Positions 15,087 through 22,019 of a stretch of DNA of 23,094 nt are shown in pieces. The stretch spans positions 1 to 23,094 of the forward strand of contig CALBSG010000002.1 in NCBI GenBank assembly GCA_937927675.1, written 5' to 3'. Numbering within the stretch: the stretch's first letter is position 1; each line of letters opens with the position of its first letter. The notes under the pieces were generated by a model. That model did no database searches. It had not been told where the DNA came from and saw only the letters and a list, made by a program, of their open reading frames with translations. The DNA is from an uncultured Paracoccaceae bacterium. Its GTDB lineage: Bacteria > Pseudomonadota > Alphaproteobacteria > Rhodobacterales > Rhodobacteraceae. Position numbers and translations under genes: made by a program.

Positions 15087-15656
15087 ATGCTGCGTCGGAC
15101 GCATTTGATTGCTGGGCTTGTATCGTCCGCCCTAATAATGCCTGCGCTGGCTGAAACGCTGCCCCTTGCTGCCGATTTTTCCGAACTGCGGCTGGTGTTG
15201 AACGGGGTTGAAACCGTGATCGCGCGCGAGGCCGAGGCGATCTGTCCCCCAAACTGCCTGCTGCCAATCACCGCTGCCGAGGGCGTCGAAACGCTTGGCG
15301 CGCGTGAGGTGATCGACTTTCTGCGCGATGAGGTCGCCACGGGGCAGGGTGTTTTGCTGGATGTGCGTCTGCCCGAGGCATTTGCGGCGGCCCATGTGCC
15401 GGGGGCGCTGAATGTGCCGGGGGTGACTTTGGCGGCGGAAAATCCGGCGCAGGCGACCATCTTGCAGGCGCTTGGCACGAAAGGTTCGCTCTGGGTGGTT
15501 TATGGCGATGGCCCGCAAGACAGGGACGCCATGCAGGTGGTGCAAGATTTGGTTGTCGCGGGCGTTCCTGCCGAAACGCTGCGGTATTTCCGCGGCGGCC
15601 TGCAGGAGTGGCAGCACTTTGGCCTGACGGTTTCAGACCCGGCATCAGAGGGGTGA
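15087..15656 (+). CDS. Exported rhodanese-like protein lacking the catalytic cysteine
   Basis: This 189-aa protein has a signal peptide (residues 1-22, ending in PALA) and a single rhodanese fold beginning near residue 70. The fold shows LLDVRLPEAFAAAHVPGALNVPG and a C-terminal RYFRGGLQEWQHFGL. The active-site loop reads VVYGDGPQD, with glycine (G140) where the nucleophilic cysteine belongs, so ordinary sulfurtransferase activity is not expected. Ahead of the fold is CPPNC (residues 53-57) followed by GVETLGAREVIDFL. I recall this arrangement from other exported proteins, and it could bind metal or form a disulfide. The ATG at 15087 is preferred over a TTG 10 codons earlier because it begins the signal peptide. 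It is likely co-transcribed with the LysM gene 36 nt downstream. Confidence 0.82.
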   Translation: MLRRTHLIAGLVSSALIMPALAETLPLAADFSELRLVLNGVETVIAREAEAICPPNCLLPITAAEGVETLGAREVIDFLRDEVATGQGVLLDVRLPEAFAAAHVPGALNVPGVTLAAENPAQATILQALGTKGSLWVVYGDGPQDRDAMQVVQDLVVAGVPAETLRYFRGGLQEWQHFGLTVSDPASEG

Positions 15657-15692
15657 GCCGATGGGACGGACGGGAATAAGGGGAGAGAAATC

Positions 15693-16433
15693 ATGATGCG
15701 GATTGCGATCGGTTATGTGGCGGTTGTGGCGATTCTTGCCATGGTGATTTTGCTGAACCCTATGGATTTCATGGGAAAAGACGCGCGCAAGGCGCGGCTT
15801 GCAGAACAGGTCGTGCCGCCGGTTGCCCAAGAGGCGCCGGGTTCGGTGGCCGCAACCACTGCCGAGGTTTTGGCCGGGCTGAACGCAGCCCCCAGCCCCG
15901 AGACGGCGGAGGATGCGGCGCTGCGCAAGATGTCCGAGGCGGTGATCGCCGGGTTGCAAGGCGCGCCCAGCCCCGCAGCGGCCCCCGCAACCTTGGGGGC
16001 GTTGGTGGCAGAGGCGCTGGCGGCGGGAAAATCCGACACCGAGATTGATGCCTTGGTCAATCAGGCGGTGGCGGCGGGCGAGATTGCCGCCCCCGCGGGG
16101 TTGATGACCACCGAGGGCACCGTGGATACGGCGGTTCTGTTGGCCTCGATCGTGGCCGAGGCGCAGACCGGGGCTGGTGATGAATTCGGGCAGGGCGATC
16201 TGTCAGAACCGACGACGATCATCTCTGGCGGCACGCTGTCGATGCAGGCCGCGACCGAGGATGTGCTTTATGTGGTGCAGGCGGGAGATTCCCTTGGCGC
16301 GCTGGCCTTGCGGTTTTACGGCAAGGCCGACCTGAGTGGGGCGATTTTCAAGGCCAATCGACAGGTCATGGAAACACCCGAAAGCCTGCGCGACGGGATG
16401 AAACTGCTGATACCGGCACGATCGGGGCTGTAA
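15693..16433 (+). CDS. Membrane-anchored LysM domain protein
   Basis: This 246-aa protein has one N-terminal membrane segment (about residues 4-22) that probably serves as an uncleaved anchor. A long low-complexity Ala/Pro/Glu-rich periplasmic region follows, and then a C-terminal LysM domain (about residues 193-241: YVVQAGDSLGALALRFYG ending in DGMKLLIPA), which binds peptidoglycan glycan. The spacer contains a short internal duplication: AGLNAAPSPETA, about 20 residues later AGLQGAPSPAAA. The ATG at 15693 follows AAGGGGAGAG. It sits 36 nt after the rhodanese-like gene and converges on moaA. The specific cell-wall role is unknown. Confidence 0.85.
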   Translation: MMRIAIGYVAVVAILAMVILLNPMDFMGKDARKARLAEQVVPPVAQEAPGSVAATTAEVLAGLNAAPSPETAEDAALRKMSEAVIAGLQGAPSPAAAPATLGALVAEALAAGKSDTEIDALVNQAVAAGEIAAPAGLMTTEGTVDTAVLLASIVAEAQTGAGDEFGQGDLSEPTTIISGGTLSMQAATEDVLYVVQAGDSLGALALRFYGKADLSGAIFKANRQVMETPESLRDGMKLLIPARSGL

Positions 16434-16444
16434 GGGGCAGCCCC
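16424..16444. terminator. Possible short hairpin between converging LysM and moaA genes
   Basis: GGGGCTG (16424-16430) pairs with CAGCCCC (16438-16444), with the 7-nt loop holding the LysM gene stop codon. It lies in the 17-bp convergent gap and its flank. There is no T-tract on either side, so it is only a weak candidate. Confidence 0.3.
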
Positions 16445-16450
16445 CCGACG

Positions 16451-17452
16451 TCACCCGCCGGTGTGGCTCATGTGGCGGGTGGTCTGGCCTGCAACCTTTT
16501 GACGCGAATAGTCAAAGTCATGGCCTTTCGGCTTGCGCGCAATGGCCGCGCGCAAGGCGTCGTGCAGGGCAGCATCCTCGGGGTTGGCCCGCAGGGGCGC
16601 ACGCAAGTCGGCCATGTCCTCTTGCCCAAGGCACATGTACAGCTCGCCCGTGCAGGTCAGCCGTACCCGATTGCAGCTTTCGCAGAAGTTATGGGTCAAA
16701 GGCGTGATGAAGCCGACTTTCTGCCCCGTCTCGTTCAGGCGCACATAGCGGGCGGGCCCGCCGGTGCGCTCTGCCAGATCCGTCAGGGAAAACCGGGTTT
16801 CAAGCCGGGCACGCAGGTCGTTCAGGCTCCAGTATTGGTCAAGGCGGTGGACGTCGCCCATCTCGCCCATCGGCATGACCTCGATGAAGGTGAGGTCGTG
16901 GCCATGTTCGCCGCACCAGTCGACCAAGGGGAACAGCTCATCCTCGTTGAAGCCTTTCAGGGCGACCGCGTTGATTTTTACTTTCATACCAGCGGCTTGC
17001 GCGGCGCGGATGCCGTCCAGAACTTGGGGCAGGCGGCCCCAACGGGTGATCTCGGCGAACTTTGTCGGATCCAGTGTATCGAGCGAGACATTGATCCGCT
17101 TTACCCCGCAATCCGCCAGTTCGCCCGCGTATTTTGCGAGTTGGCTGCCATTGGTCGTCAGGGTCAATTCTTTCAGCGCGCCGGTCTCGAGATGCCGCGA
17201 CATGGCGCGGAAAAAGGTCATGATGCCCTTGCGGACAAGGGGCTCGCCACCGGTGATCCGCAGTTTTTCAACGCCAGATGCGACAAAGGCGGAACAGAGA
17301 CGATCGAGTTCCTCCAAGGTCAAGAGGTCGGCCTTGGGCAAAAACGTCATGTGTTCCGTCATGCAATAGGTGCAGCGGAAATCGCAGCGGTCGGTGACCG
17401 AGACGCGCAAATAGGTGATCGCGCGGGCGAAGGGATCAATCAGCGGTTCCAT
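16451..17452 (-). CDS. moaA: GTP 3',8-cyclase MoaA (molybdenum cofactor biosynthesis)
   Basis: This is the radical-SAM enzyme that, with MoaC, converts GTP to cyclic pyranopterin monophosphate in the first step of molybdenum cofactor synthesis; 333 aa, the normal length. The N-terminal SAM cluster is C23-x3-C27-x2-C30 (DRCDFRCTYCM). The SAM-binding segment is ITGGEPLVR. The C-terminal substrate-side cluster is C257-x2-C260-x13-C274 (CESCNRVRL ... YMC). The protein ends in the conserved Gly-Gly tail, which is needed for activity. No ribosome site precedes the ATG at 17452, and a promoter-like pair places the predicted transcript start on the ATG itself. No other moa or mob genes are in view. 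Confidence 0.97.
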   Translation of the reverse strand: MEPLIDPFARAITYLRVSVTDRCDFRCTYCMTEHMTFLPKADLLTLEELDRLCSAFVASGVEKLRITGGEPLVRKGIMTFFRAMSRHLETGALKELTLTTNGSQLAKYAGELADCGVKRINVSLDTLDPTKFAEITRWGRLPQVLDGIRAAQAAGMKVKINAVALKGFNEDELFPLVDWCGEHGHDLTFIEVMPMGEMGDVHRLDQYWSLNDLRARLETRFSLTDLAERTGGPARYVRLNETGQKVGFITPLTHNFCESCNRVRLTCTGELYMCLGQEDMADLRAPLRANPEDAALHDALRAAIARKPKGHDFDYSRQKVAGQTTRHMSHTGG

Positions 17453-17458
17453 GGGTTA

Positions 17459-17487
17459 AAACTAGGCGCATGGGGGGGCTGCGACAA
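17459..17487 (-). promoter_or_regulatory. Predicted moaA promoter, leaderless
   Basis: On the minus strand TTGTCG (17487-17482) and TAGTTT (17464-17459) are separated by exactly 17 bp. The -10 ends 6 nt before the moaA ATG, so initiation 7 nt downstream would fall on the A of the start codon. The absence of a Shine-Dalgarno sequence is consistent with this. Confidence 0.45.
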
Positions 17488-17502
17488 GGCCGAAAGCGGC
17501 GG

Positions 17503-17531
17503 TTGCGCGGGCGGTGGCGGCAGACTACTGT
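17503..17531 (+). promoter_or_regulatory. Predicted promoter of the lipoprotein gene, leaderless
   Basis: TTGCGC (17503-17508) and TACTGT (17526-17531) are separated by 17 bp, with the -10 ending 6 nt before ATG 17538 and no ribosome site between. The two -35 boxes of this and the divergent moaA promoter are only 15 bp apart. Confidence 0.4.
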
Positions 17532-17537
17532 CCGTGC

Positions 17538-17990
17538 ATGATGAAAAACGGTGTTGTGTTAAGTGCAAGCATGCTGGCCCTGATGTCTTGCGGGGTCATG
17601 GATCGCCTCGTGTCAAGGCCAAAGGCGGCCGAAACCGCCGCGCCTTTGGGCCGGGTGCAGGCGCTGGCCCCGGCTGGCGCCCAGACGGCGGAAACTCTGG
17701 ATCGCACGACGGAGGCCGAAAGGGCCGCAGCCATTGCGGACCCCGTTGCGGGCGCACGGGAACTGGGCCGCACCTCGGTCGCGCTTGGCAGTCCGGCAGA
17801 GCAAGGCTTTTGGCTGAAATCCCCGTTGGTCACAGCGCCCGGCAAGGGCAAGGTTGTGACGGCGGCAGGGGCCAGCGTTGCCGTGGATCTGCTGCCGGGG
17901 TCCGGTGGGGCGATGTTGTCCTTGGCGGCCTATCGGGCCTTGGGCCTGGCCTTGACCGACCTGCCAGAGGTTACGGTTTACGCCGACTAA
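17538..17990 (+). CDS. Small putative lipoprotein, conserved hypothetical
   Basis: This 150-aa protein has a lipoprotein-type N-terminus: MMKNGVVLSASMLALMSC, with lipobox LMSC and C18 as the predicted lipidated residue. The body has an Ala-rich low-complexity stretch (residues 25-60), then a short ordered region with RTSVALGSPAEQGFWLKSPLVT and a C-terminal SLAAYRALGLALTDLPEVTVY. I recall similar small proteins in Rhodobacterales that databases sometimes label D-galactarate dehydratase. Nothing here supports that enzyme, and the protein is far too short. Start choice lies between adjacent ATGs at 17538 and 17541. It is divergent from moaA. Function unknown. Confidence 0.7.
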   Translation: MMKNGVVLSASMLALMSCGVMDRLVSRPKAAETAAPLGRVQALAPAGAQTAETLDRTTEAERAAAIADPVAGARELGRTSVALGSPAEQGFWLKSPLVTAPGKGKVVTAAGASVAVDLLPGSGGAMLSLAAYRALGLALTDLPEVTVYAD

Positions 17991-18010
17991 GCACAGCAGG
18001 TGCAGCGCGG

Positions 18011-18172
18011 TCAGATGTGCAAGACCAGCAGCCAAGCGATCAGCAACACAGCGATTTCCCCGATCGGAAGCGGTAACAGGCGAAGTGACAGGCCAAGGCC
18101 ATGCGGCAATCGGCTGGGCTTGTTCTGGTCTGTGGCGAGGGCAGGAAAGCGGGAAGCGGCAAAGTTGGTCAT
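18011..18172 (-). CDS. Possible small ORF, 53 aa, with C-terminal hydrophobic segment
   Basis: An open frame from ATG 18172 to TGA 18011 encodes a polar, basic N-terminal half followed by LRLLPLPIGEIAVLLIAW and LLVLHI. This looks like a single membrane helix at the extreme C-terminus. About 70% of its third codon positions are G or C, in keeping with coding sequence here. Against it, I see no ribosome site and no clear promoter, and it lies just beyond the acnA terminator on the same strand. It occupies much of the 300-bp gap between the lipoprotein gene and acnA, where nothing else but the terminator is visible. Confidence 0.35.
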   Translation of the reverse strand: MTNFAASRFPALATDQNKPSRLPHGLGLSLRLLPLPIGEIAVLLIAWLLVLHI

Positions 18173-18243
18173 AGGGTGCGGCCTGTGTCGAGGGGTGTGT
18201 CGACAGACTGCCGCAAACTGATTGATCGGAACTTAACAAGAAC

Positions 18244-18269
18244 AAAGGCCCGGATCGCTCCGGGCCTTT
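18244..18269 (-). terminator. Rho-independent terminator of acnA
   Basis: A perfect 11-bp stem, AAAGGCCCGGA (18244-18254) with TCCGGGCCTTT (18259-18269), encloses the 4-nt loop TCGC. Read on the minus strand it is followed by TTTGTTCTTGTT, a good U-rich tail, 22 bp past the acnA stop. Confidence 0.9.
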
Positions 18270-18290
18270 ATTATCGAAACAATTTGTCTC

Positions 18291-20978
18291 TTAGCGCGAG
18301 GCCAGATCGCGCAGCACATAATGCAGCACGCCGCCGTGTTCGATGTATTCGATCTCGATCGCGGTATCGATGCGGCACTTGATCTGGATGGTTTTCGTCG
18401 TGCCATCGCCATAGGTGATGTGGCAGGGCAGGGTCGAAAGCGGCTTGAGATTGCCTTCCAGCCCTTCGATGGCAACGGTTTCGTCGCCCTTCAGGCCAAG
18501 GGTCTTGCGGGTGTCGCCGCCGGTGAATTCGAACGGGATGACGCCCATGCCAACGAGGTTGGAGCGGTGGATGCGTTCAAACGATTCCGCGATCACCGCC
18601 TTGACGCCGAGCAGGGCGGTGCCTTTGGCGGCCCAGTCACGGCTGGAGCCTGCGCCGTATTCGATGCCGCCGAAGATCACCAAGGGCGTGCCTTTGGCCT
18701 GATAGGCCATCGACGCGTCGTAGATCGAGGTTTCCACGCCATCCGGGCCGAGGGTGTAGCCGCCCTCTTTGCCATCCAGCATCTCGTTCTTGATGCGGAT
18801 ATTGGCGAAGGTGCCGCGCATCATGACTTCGTGGTTGCCGCGACGCGCGCCGTAAGAGTTGAACTCGCTGACCGGCACACCGCGTTCGGTCAGGTATTTC
18901 CCGGCCGGGGTGGTGGCCTTGAACGACCCTGCGGGCGAGATGTGGTCGGTGGTGATCATATCGCCCAGAAGCGCCAGAACGCGGGCACCCGCGATGTTCT
19001 TGATGGTGCCTTTGGTCTTGGCCATGCCTTTGAAATAGGGCGGGTTCTGGATGTAGGTCGATTCCGCCGGCCAGTCATAGGTTTCCGAGTCGGTGACCTG
19101 CACGCCCTGCCATTTGGCATCGCCTTTGAAGACGTCGGCATATTTCTTCAGGAAGGCTTCGCGCGTCACGGTGGCGTGGACGAGGTCAGCGATTTCCTTG
19201 TTGGTCGGCCAGATGTCTTTCAGGAACACCGGCTTGCCGTCTTTGGAGGTGCCAAGCGGTTCTGTCGTAAGATCGATGTTCATGTCGCCAGCCAGCGCAT
19301 AGGCCACGACCAAAGGCGGCGAGGCGAGATAGTTGGCACGGACGTCGGGCGAGATGCGGCCTTCGAAGTTGCGGTTGCCCGACAGAACGGCGGTGGCGAC
19401 CAGATCACCTTCGGCAATCGCGGCCGAGATTTCCGGCTGCAAGGGGCCAGAGTTGCCGATGCAGGTGGTGCAGCCATAACCGACAAGGTTGAAGCCGATG
19501 GCATCCAGATCTTCCTGAAGGCCTGCGGCGTTCAGGTATTCCGACACCACCTGCGACCCGGGGGCGAGCGAGGTTTTCACCCACGGCTTGCGGGTCAGGC
19601 CCAAGGCGCGTACCTTGCGGGCCACAAGCCCGGCGCCAATCATCACATAGGGGTTCGAGGTGTTGGTGCACGAGGTGATCGAGGCGATCACCACCTTGCC
19701 CGAGGACAGGGTGTAATCTTCGCCCTTCACCGCCGCTTCAACGCCCTGCGGGCGCTTGAACGAGCCTTCCATTTCGCGGCCGAACGAGGCTTTTGCCTCG
19801 GTCAACGGCAGATAATCCTGCGGGCGTTTCGGGCCGGAGATGGCCGGAACGATGGTCCCCATGTCGAGGTGCAGGGTAGAGGTGTAGATCGGGTCATAGC
19901 TTTCATCGCGCCACATGCCGTTGGCGCGTGCATAGGCCTCGACCAGTGCAATGCGGGCCTCATCGCGGCCAGTGTTGCGCAGGTAGCGGATGGTTTCGGC
20001 GTCGATCGGGAAGAAGCCGCAGGTCGCGCCGTATTCGGGGGCCATGTTGGCGATGGTGGCGCGGTCTGCCAGCGGCAGGCGGTCAAGGCCTTCGCCGTAG
20101 AATTCGACGAACTTGTTGACGACGCCGTGCTTGCGCAGCATCTGAACAACCTTCAGCACAAGGTCGGTGGCCGTGGTGCCTTCCATCATCTGGCCGGTCA
20201 GTTTGAAGCCGACAACCTCGGGGATCAGCATGGACACCGGCTGGCCGAGCATGGCGGCCTCGGCCTCGATCCCGCCGACGCCCCAGCCGAGAACCGCCAT
20301 GCCGTTGACCATCGTGGTGTGGCTGTCGGTGCCGACGAGCGTGTCGGGATAGGCGACCTCATCTCCGTGCTGGTCGGTGTCCGTCCAGACGGTTTGCGCG
20401 AGGTATTCAAGGTTGACCTGATGGCAGATGCCGGTGCCCGGGGGCACGACGCGGAAGTTGTTGAAGGCGTTCTGACCCCATTTCAGGAAGACGTAACGCT
20501 CCATGTTCCGCTCATATTCGCGGTCGACGTTGGCTTGGAATGCGCGCGGGGTGCCGAATTCGTCGATCATGACCGAATGGTCGATGACCAGATCCACCGG
20601 GGCCAGCGGGTTGATGGCTTGGGCATTGCCGCCAAGGCCCTTGATCCCGTCGCGCATGGCGGCAAGGTCAACCACCGCCGGAACGCCGGTGAAATCCTGC
20701 ATCAAGACGCGGGCCGGGCGATAGGCGATTTCAATCGGGTTTTTCCCACCCAGTTTGCCCCAATCGGAAAACGCCTTGATGTCGTCGACCGAAACCGTCT
20801 TGCCATCTTCGAACCGCAGCATGTTTTCCAACACCACCTTCAGCGCGGCGGGCAGCTTTGCAAACTCGCCCAAGCCTGCCTTTTCGGCGGCGGGGATCGA
20901 GTAGAAGGCAACAGTCTTGCCGCCTGCGGTCAGGGTCTGGCGGGTGCGGGCGGTGTCGTGTCCGACGGTCACGGTCAT
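18291..20978 (-). CDS. acnA: Aconitate hydratase A
   Basis: This is the TCA-cycle aconitase interconverting citrate and isocitrate through cis-aconitate, using a labile [4Fe-4S] cluster; 895 aa, the standard length for the AcnA/IRP1 type. Cluster ligands are C437 in SCTNTSNPY and C503 and C506 in GYGCTTCIGNSGPL, which fit the known spacing in AcnA and IRP1. Other family blocks are DFTGVPAVVDLAAMRD, GTDSHTTMVNG and the swivel-domain GAGSSRDWAAKG. The ATG at 20978 is preceded by TTGGAGG. The frame is open for another 272 codons upstream, but that stretch covers the promoter region and the antisense of the DUF1223 gene and is not part of the protein. It is a single-gene transcript with its own promoter and terminator. 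Confidence 0.98.
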   Translation of the reverse strand: MTVTVGHDTARTRQTLTAGGKTVAFYSIPAAEKAGLGEFAKLPAALKVVLENMLRFEDGKTVSVDDIKAFSDWGKLGGKNPIEIAYRPARVLMQDFTGVPAVVDLAAMRDGIKGLGGNAQAINPLAPVDLVIDHSVMIDEFGTPRAFQANVDREYERNMERYVFLKWGQNAFNNFRVVPPGTGICHQVNLEYLAQTVWTDTDQHGDEVAYPDTLVGTDSHTTMVNGMAVLGWGVGGIEAEAAMLGQPVSMLIPEVVGFKLTGQMMEGTTATDLVLKVVQMLRKHGVVNKFVEFYGEGLDRLPLADRATIANMAPEYGATCGFFPIDAETIRYLRNTGRDEARIALVEAYARANGMWRDESYDPIYTSTLHLDMGTIVPAISGPKRPQDYLPLTEAKASFGREMEGSFKRPQGVEAAVKGEDYTLSSGKVVIASITSCTNTSNPYVMIGAGLVARKVRALGLTRKPWVKTSLAPGSQVVSEYLNAAGLQEDLDAIGFNLVGYGCTTCIGNSGPLQPEISAAIAEGDLVATAVLSGNRNFEGRISPDVRANYLASPPLVVAYALAGDMNIDLTTEPLGTSKDGKPVFLKDIWPTNKEIADLVHATVTREAFLKKYADVFKGDAKWQGVQVTDSETYDWPAESTYIQNPPYFKGMAKTKGTIKNIAGARVLALLGDMITTDHISPAGSFKATTPAGKYLTERGVPVSEFNSYGARRGNHEVMMRGTFANIRIKNEMLDGKEGGYTLGPDGVETSIYDASMAYQAKGTPLVIFGGIEYGAGSSRDWAAKGTALLGVKAVIAESFERIHRSNLVGMGVIPFEFTGGDTRKTLGLKGDETVAIEGLEGNLKPLSTLPCHITYGDGTTKTIQIKCRIDTAIEIEYIEHGGVLHYVLRDLASR

Positions 20979-21071
20979 GGGGGCCTCCAATGGCTGGACG
21001 ATGGCTGTGGTTGGCAGGTCTTTGCCGCAAGGGCAGGGTCTGCGCAAGGGAATCATTCTGGCTTGGTTGGC

Positions 21072-21100
21072 ATTGTATGCAATTGTATGCCGAATGGGAA
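21072..21100 (-). promoter_or_regulatory. Predicted acnA promoter with tandem 10-bp repeat
   Basis: On the minus strand TTCCCA (21100-21095), a 17-bp spacer and TACAAT (21077-21072) form a promoter-like pair about 95 bp before the acnA ATG. The -10 lies in a tandem repeat: on the plus strand CATTGTATGC (21071-21080) is followed directly by AATTGTATGC (21081-21090). The centre, ATTG-TATG-CAAT (21072-21083), is an imperfect palindrome resembling the TTGTATACAA-type sites of GntR-family regulators. No regulator gene is nearby. Confidence 0.45.
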
Positions 21101-21239
21101 GCGGGTTGTTTGCGTGGGGTTTCACGCGGTTTTTCAAGAATGGAAGAAGATTTCCACGGCTTGCGGCCTCGCAAAACCTTGATTGGCATGGGGCGGGGGC
21201 ATTTTGTAGAAAGGGTAGGCAACCGGAGATCGGACCCAG

Positions 21240-21974
21240 ATGAAGCAGGAACTTGTCAGCGCCGGATGTGGCTTGTGGCTTTGTGCCACGCAAGCCGCTT
21301 TTGCGCAGGAAAGCGCGGCCCCGCTGGCAACGCCTGCGCTGGCCTCTGGCCCGGTGGTGGTGGAGCTTTATACCTCGCAGGGGTGTTCGTCCTGCCCACC
21401 TGCCGATGCGCTGTTTGCCGAATTGGCAGATGAGCCGGGCGTGATGCCTTTGGCGCTGCATGTTGATTACTGGGATTATATCGGTTGGGCCGATGCCTTT
21501 GCCAATCCGGGCTTTACGCTGCGGCAGAAGGCCTATGCCAAGGCCGCGGGCGAGCGGATGATCTACACCCCGCAGATGATTGTCGGCGGGGTGGAGCGGG
21601 TGGTCGGCCACGAACCCGAGGCGGTTGCGGCGGCGATCGCGCGGGCCGCAAAAGTGCCGAGCCCGGTACGGTTGAGCGTGACGCGCGTCGGCGGGCAGGT
21701 TCTGATCCGGGCCGAGGCAGATCCGCCCTTGGACGCGCCCGCAATGGTGCAGTTCGTCGGCTATCGCCCCGGCGCCATGGTGGAGATCACCCACGGCGAA
21801 AACGCCGGTCTTTCGGTGGAATATCGCAATATCGTCACCTCATGGGACCGATTGGGCGATTGGTCCGGTCAGGCACCTTTGGAATTGGCGGCGACGGCGG
21901 GTGAGGGGCAGGGCGTGGTGATCGTGCAGCGTCAAGGCCCTGCCGAGATTTTGGCCGCCGCGCGGGTCGATTGA
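21240..21974 (+). CDS. DUF1223 family exported thioredoxin-like protein
   Basis: This 244-aa protein has an N-terminal signal peptide (hydrophobic about residues 5-20, cleavage likely near AFA-QE) followed by the DUF1223 thioredoxin-like domain. That domain reads VVELYTSQGCSSCPPADALFAEL, with C49 and C52 in a CxxC, then LHVDYWDYIGWADAFA and RMIYTPQMIVGGVE; the proline of YTPQ matches the cis-proline position of thioredoxin folds. A beta-rich C-terminal part follows. The CxxC suggests a periplasmic thiol-redox role, but the family has no settled function. The ATG at 21240 follows GGAG with somewhat long spacing. It is divergent from acnA, an arrangement I recall from other Rhodobacterales. Confidence 0.87.
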   Translation: MKQELVSAGCGLWLCATQAAFAQESAAPLATPALASGPVVVELYTSQGCSSCPPADALFAELADEPGVMPLALHVDYWDYIGWADAFANPGFTLRQKAYAKAAGERMIYTPQMIVGGVERVVGHEPEAVAAAIARAAKVPSPVRLSVTRVGGQVLIRAEADPPLDAPAMVQFVGYRPGAMVEITHGENAGLSVEYRNIVTSWDRLGDWSGQAPLELAATAGEGQGVVIVQRQGPAEILAAARVD

Positions 21975-22019
21975 ACCCGCCCCGATCGCAAATCTTCTTT
22001 GAGTGTTGCGCTCGCCCGT

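Noticed and set aside
17514..17537. Upstream start for the lipoprotein giving eight extra residues
   Set aside because: It would place codons in the promoter region and spoil the lipoprotein signal peptide.
18321..21182. A 953-codon open frame on the plus strand opposite acnA
   Set aside because: It is the antisense shadow of a highly GC-biased coding sequence; its product is low-complexity (Gly/Arg/His/Asp-rich) with no family motif, while the minus strand encodes a complete aconitase.
20979..21794. Possible 272-codon N-terminal extension of aconitase
   Set aside because: The internal ATG at 20978 has a strong ribosome site and gives the exact family N-terminus and length; the extension runs through the promoter and opposite the DUF1223 gene.
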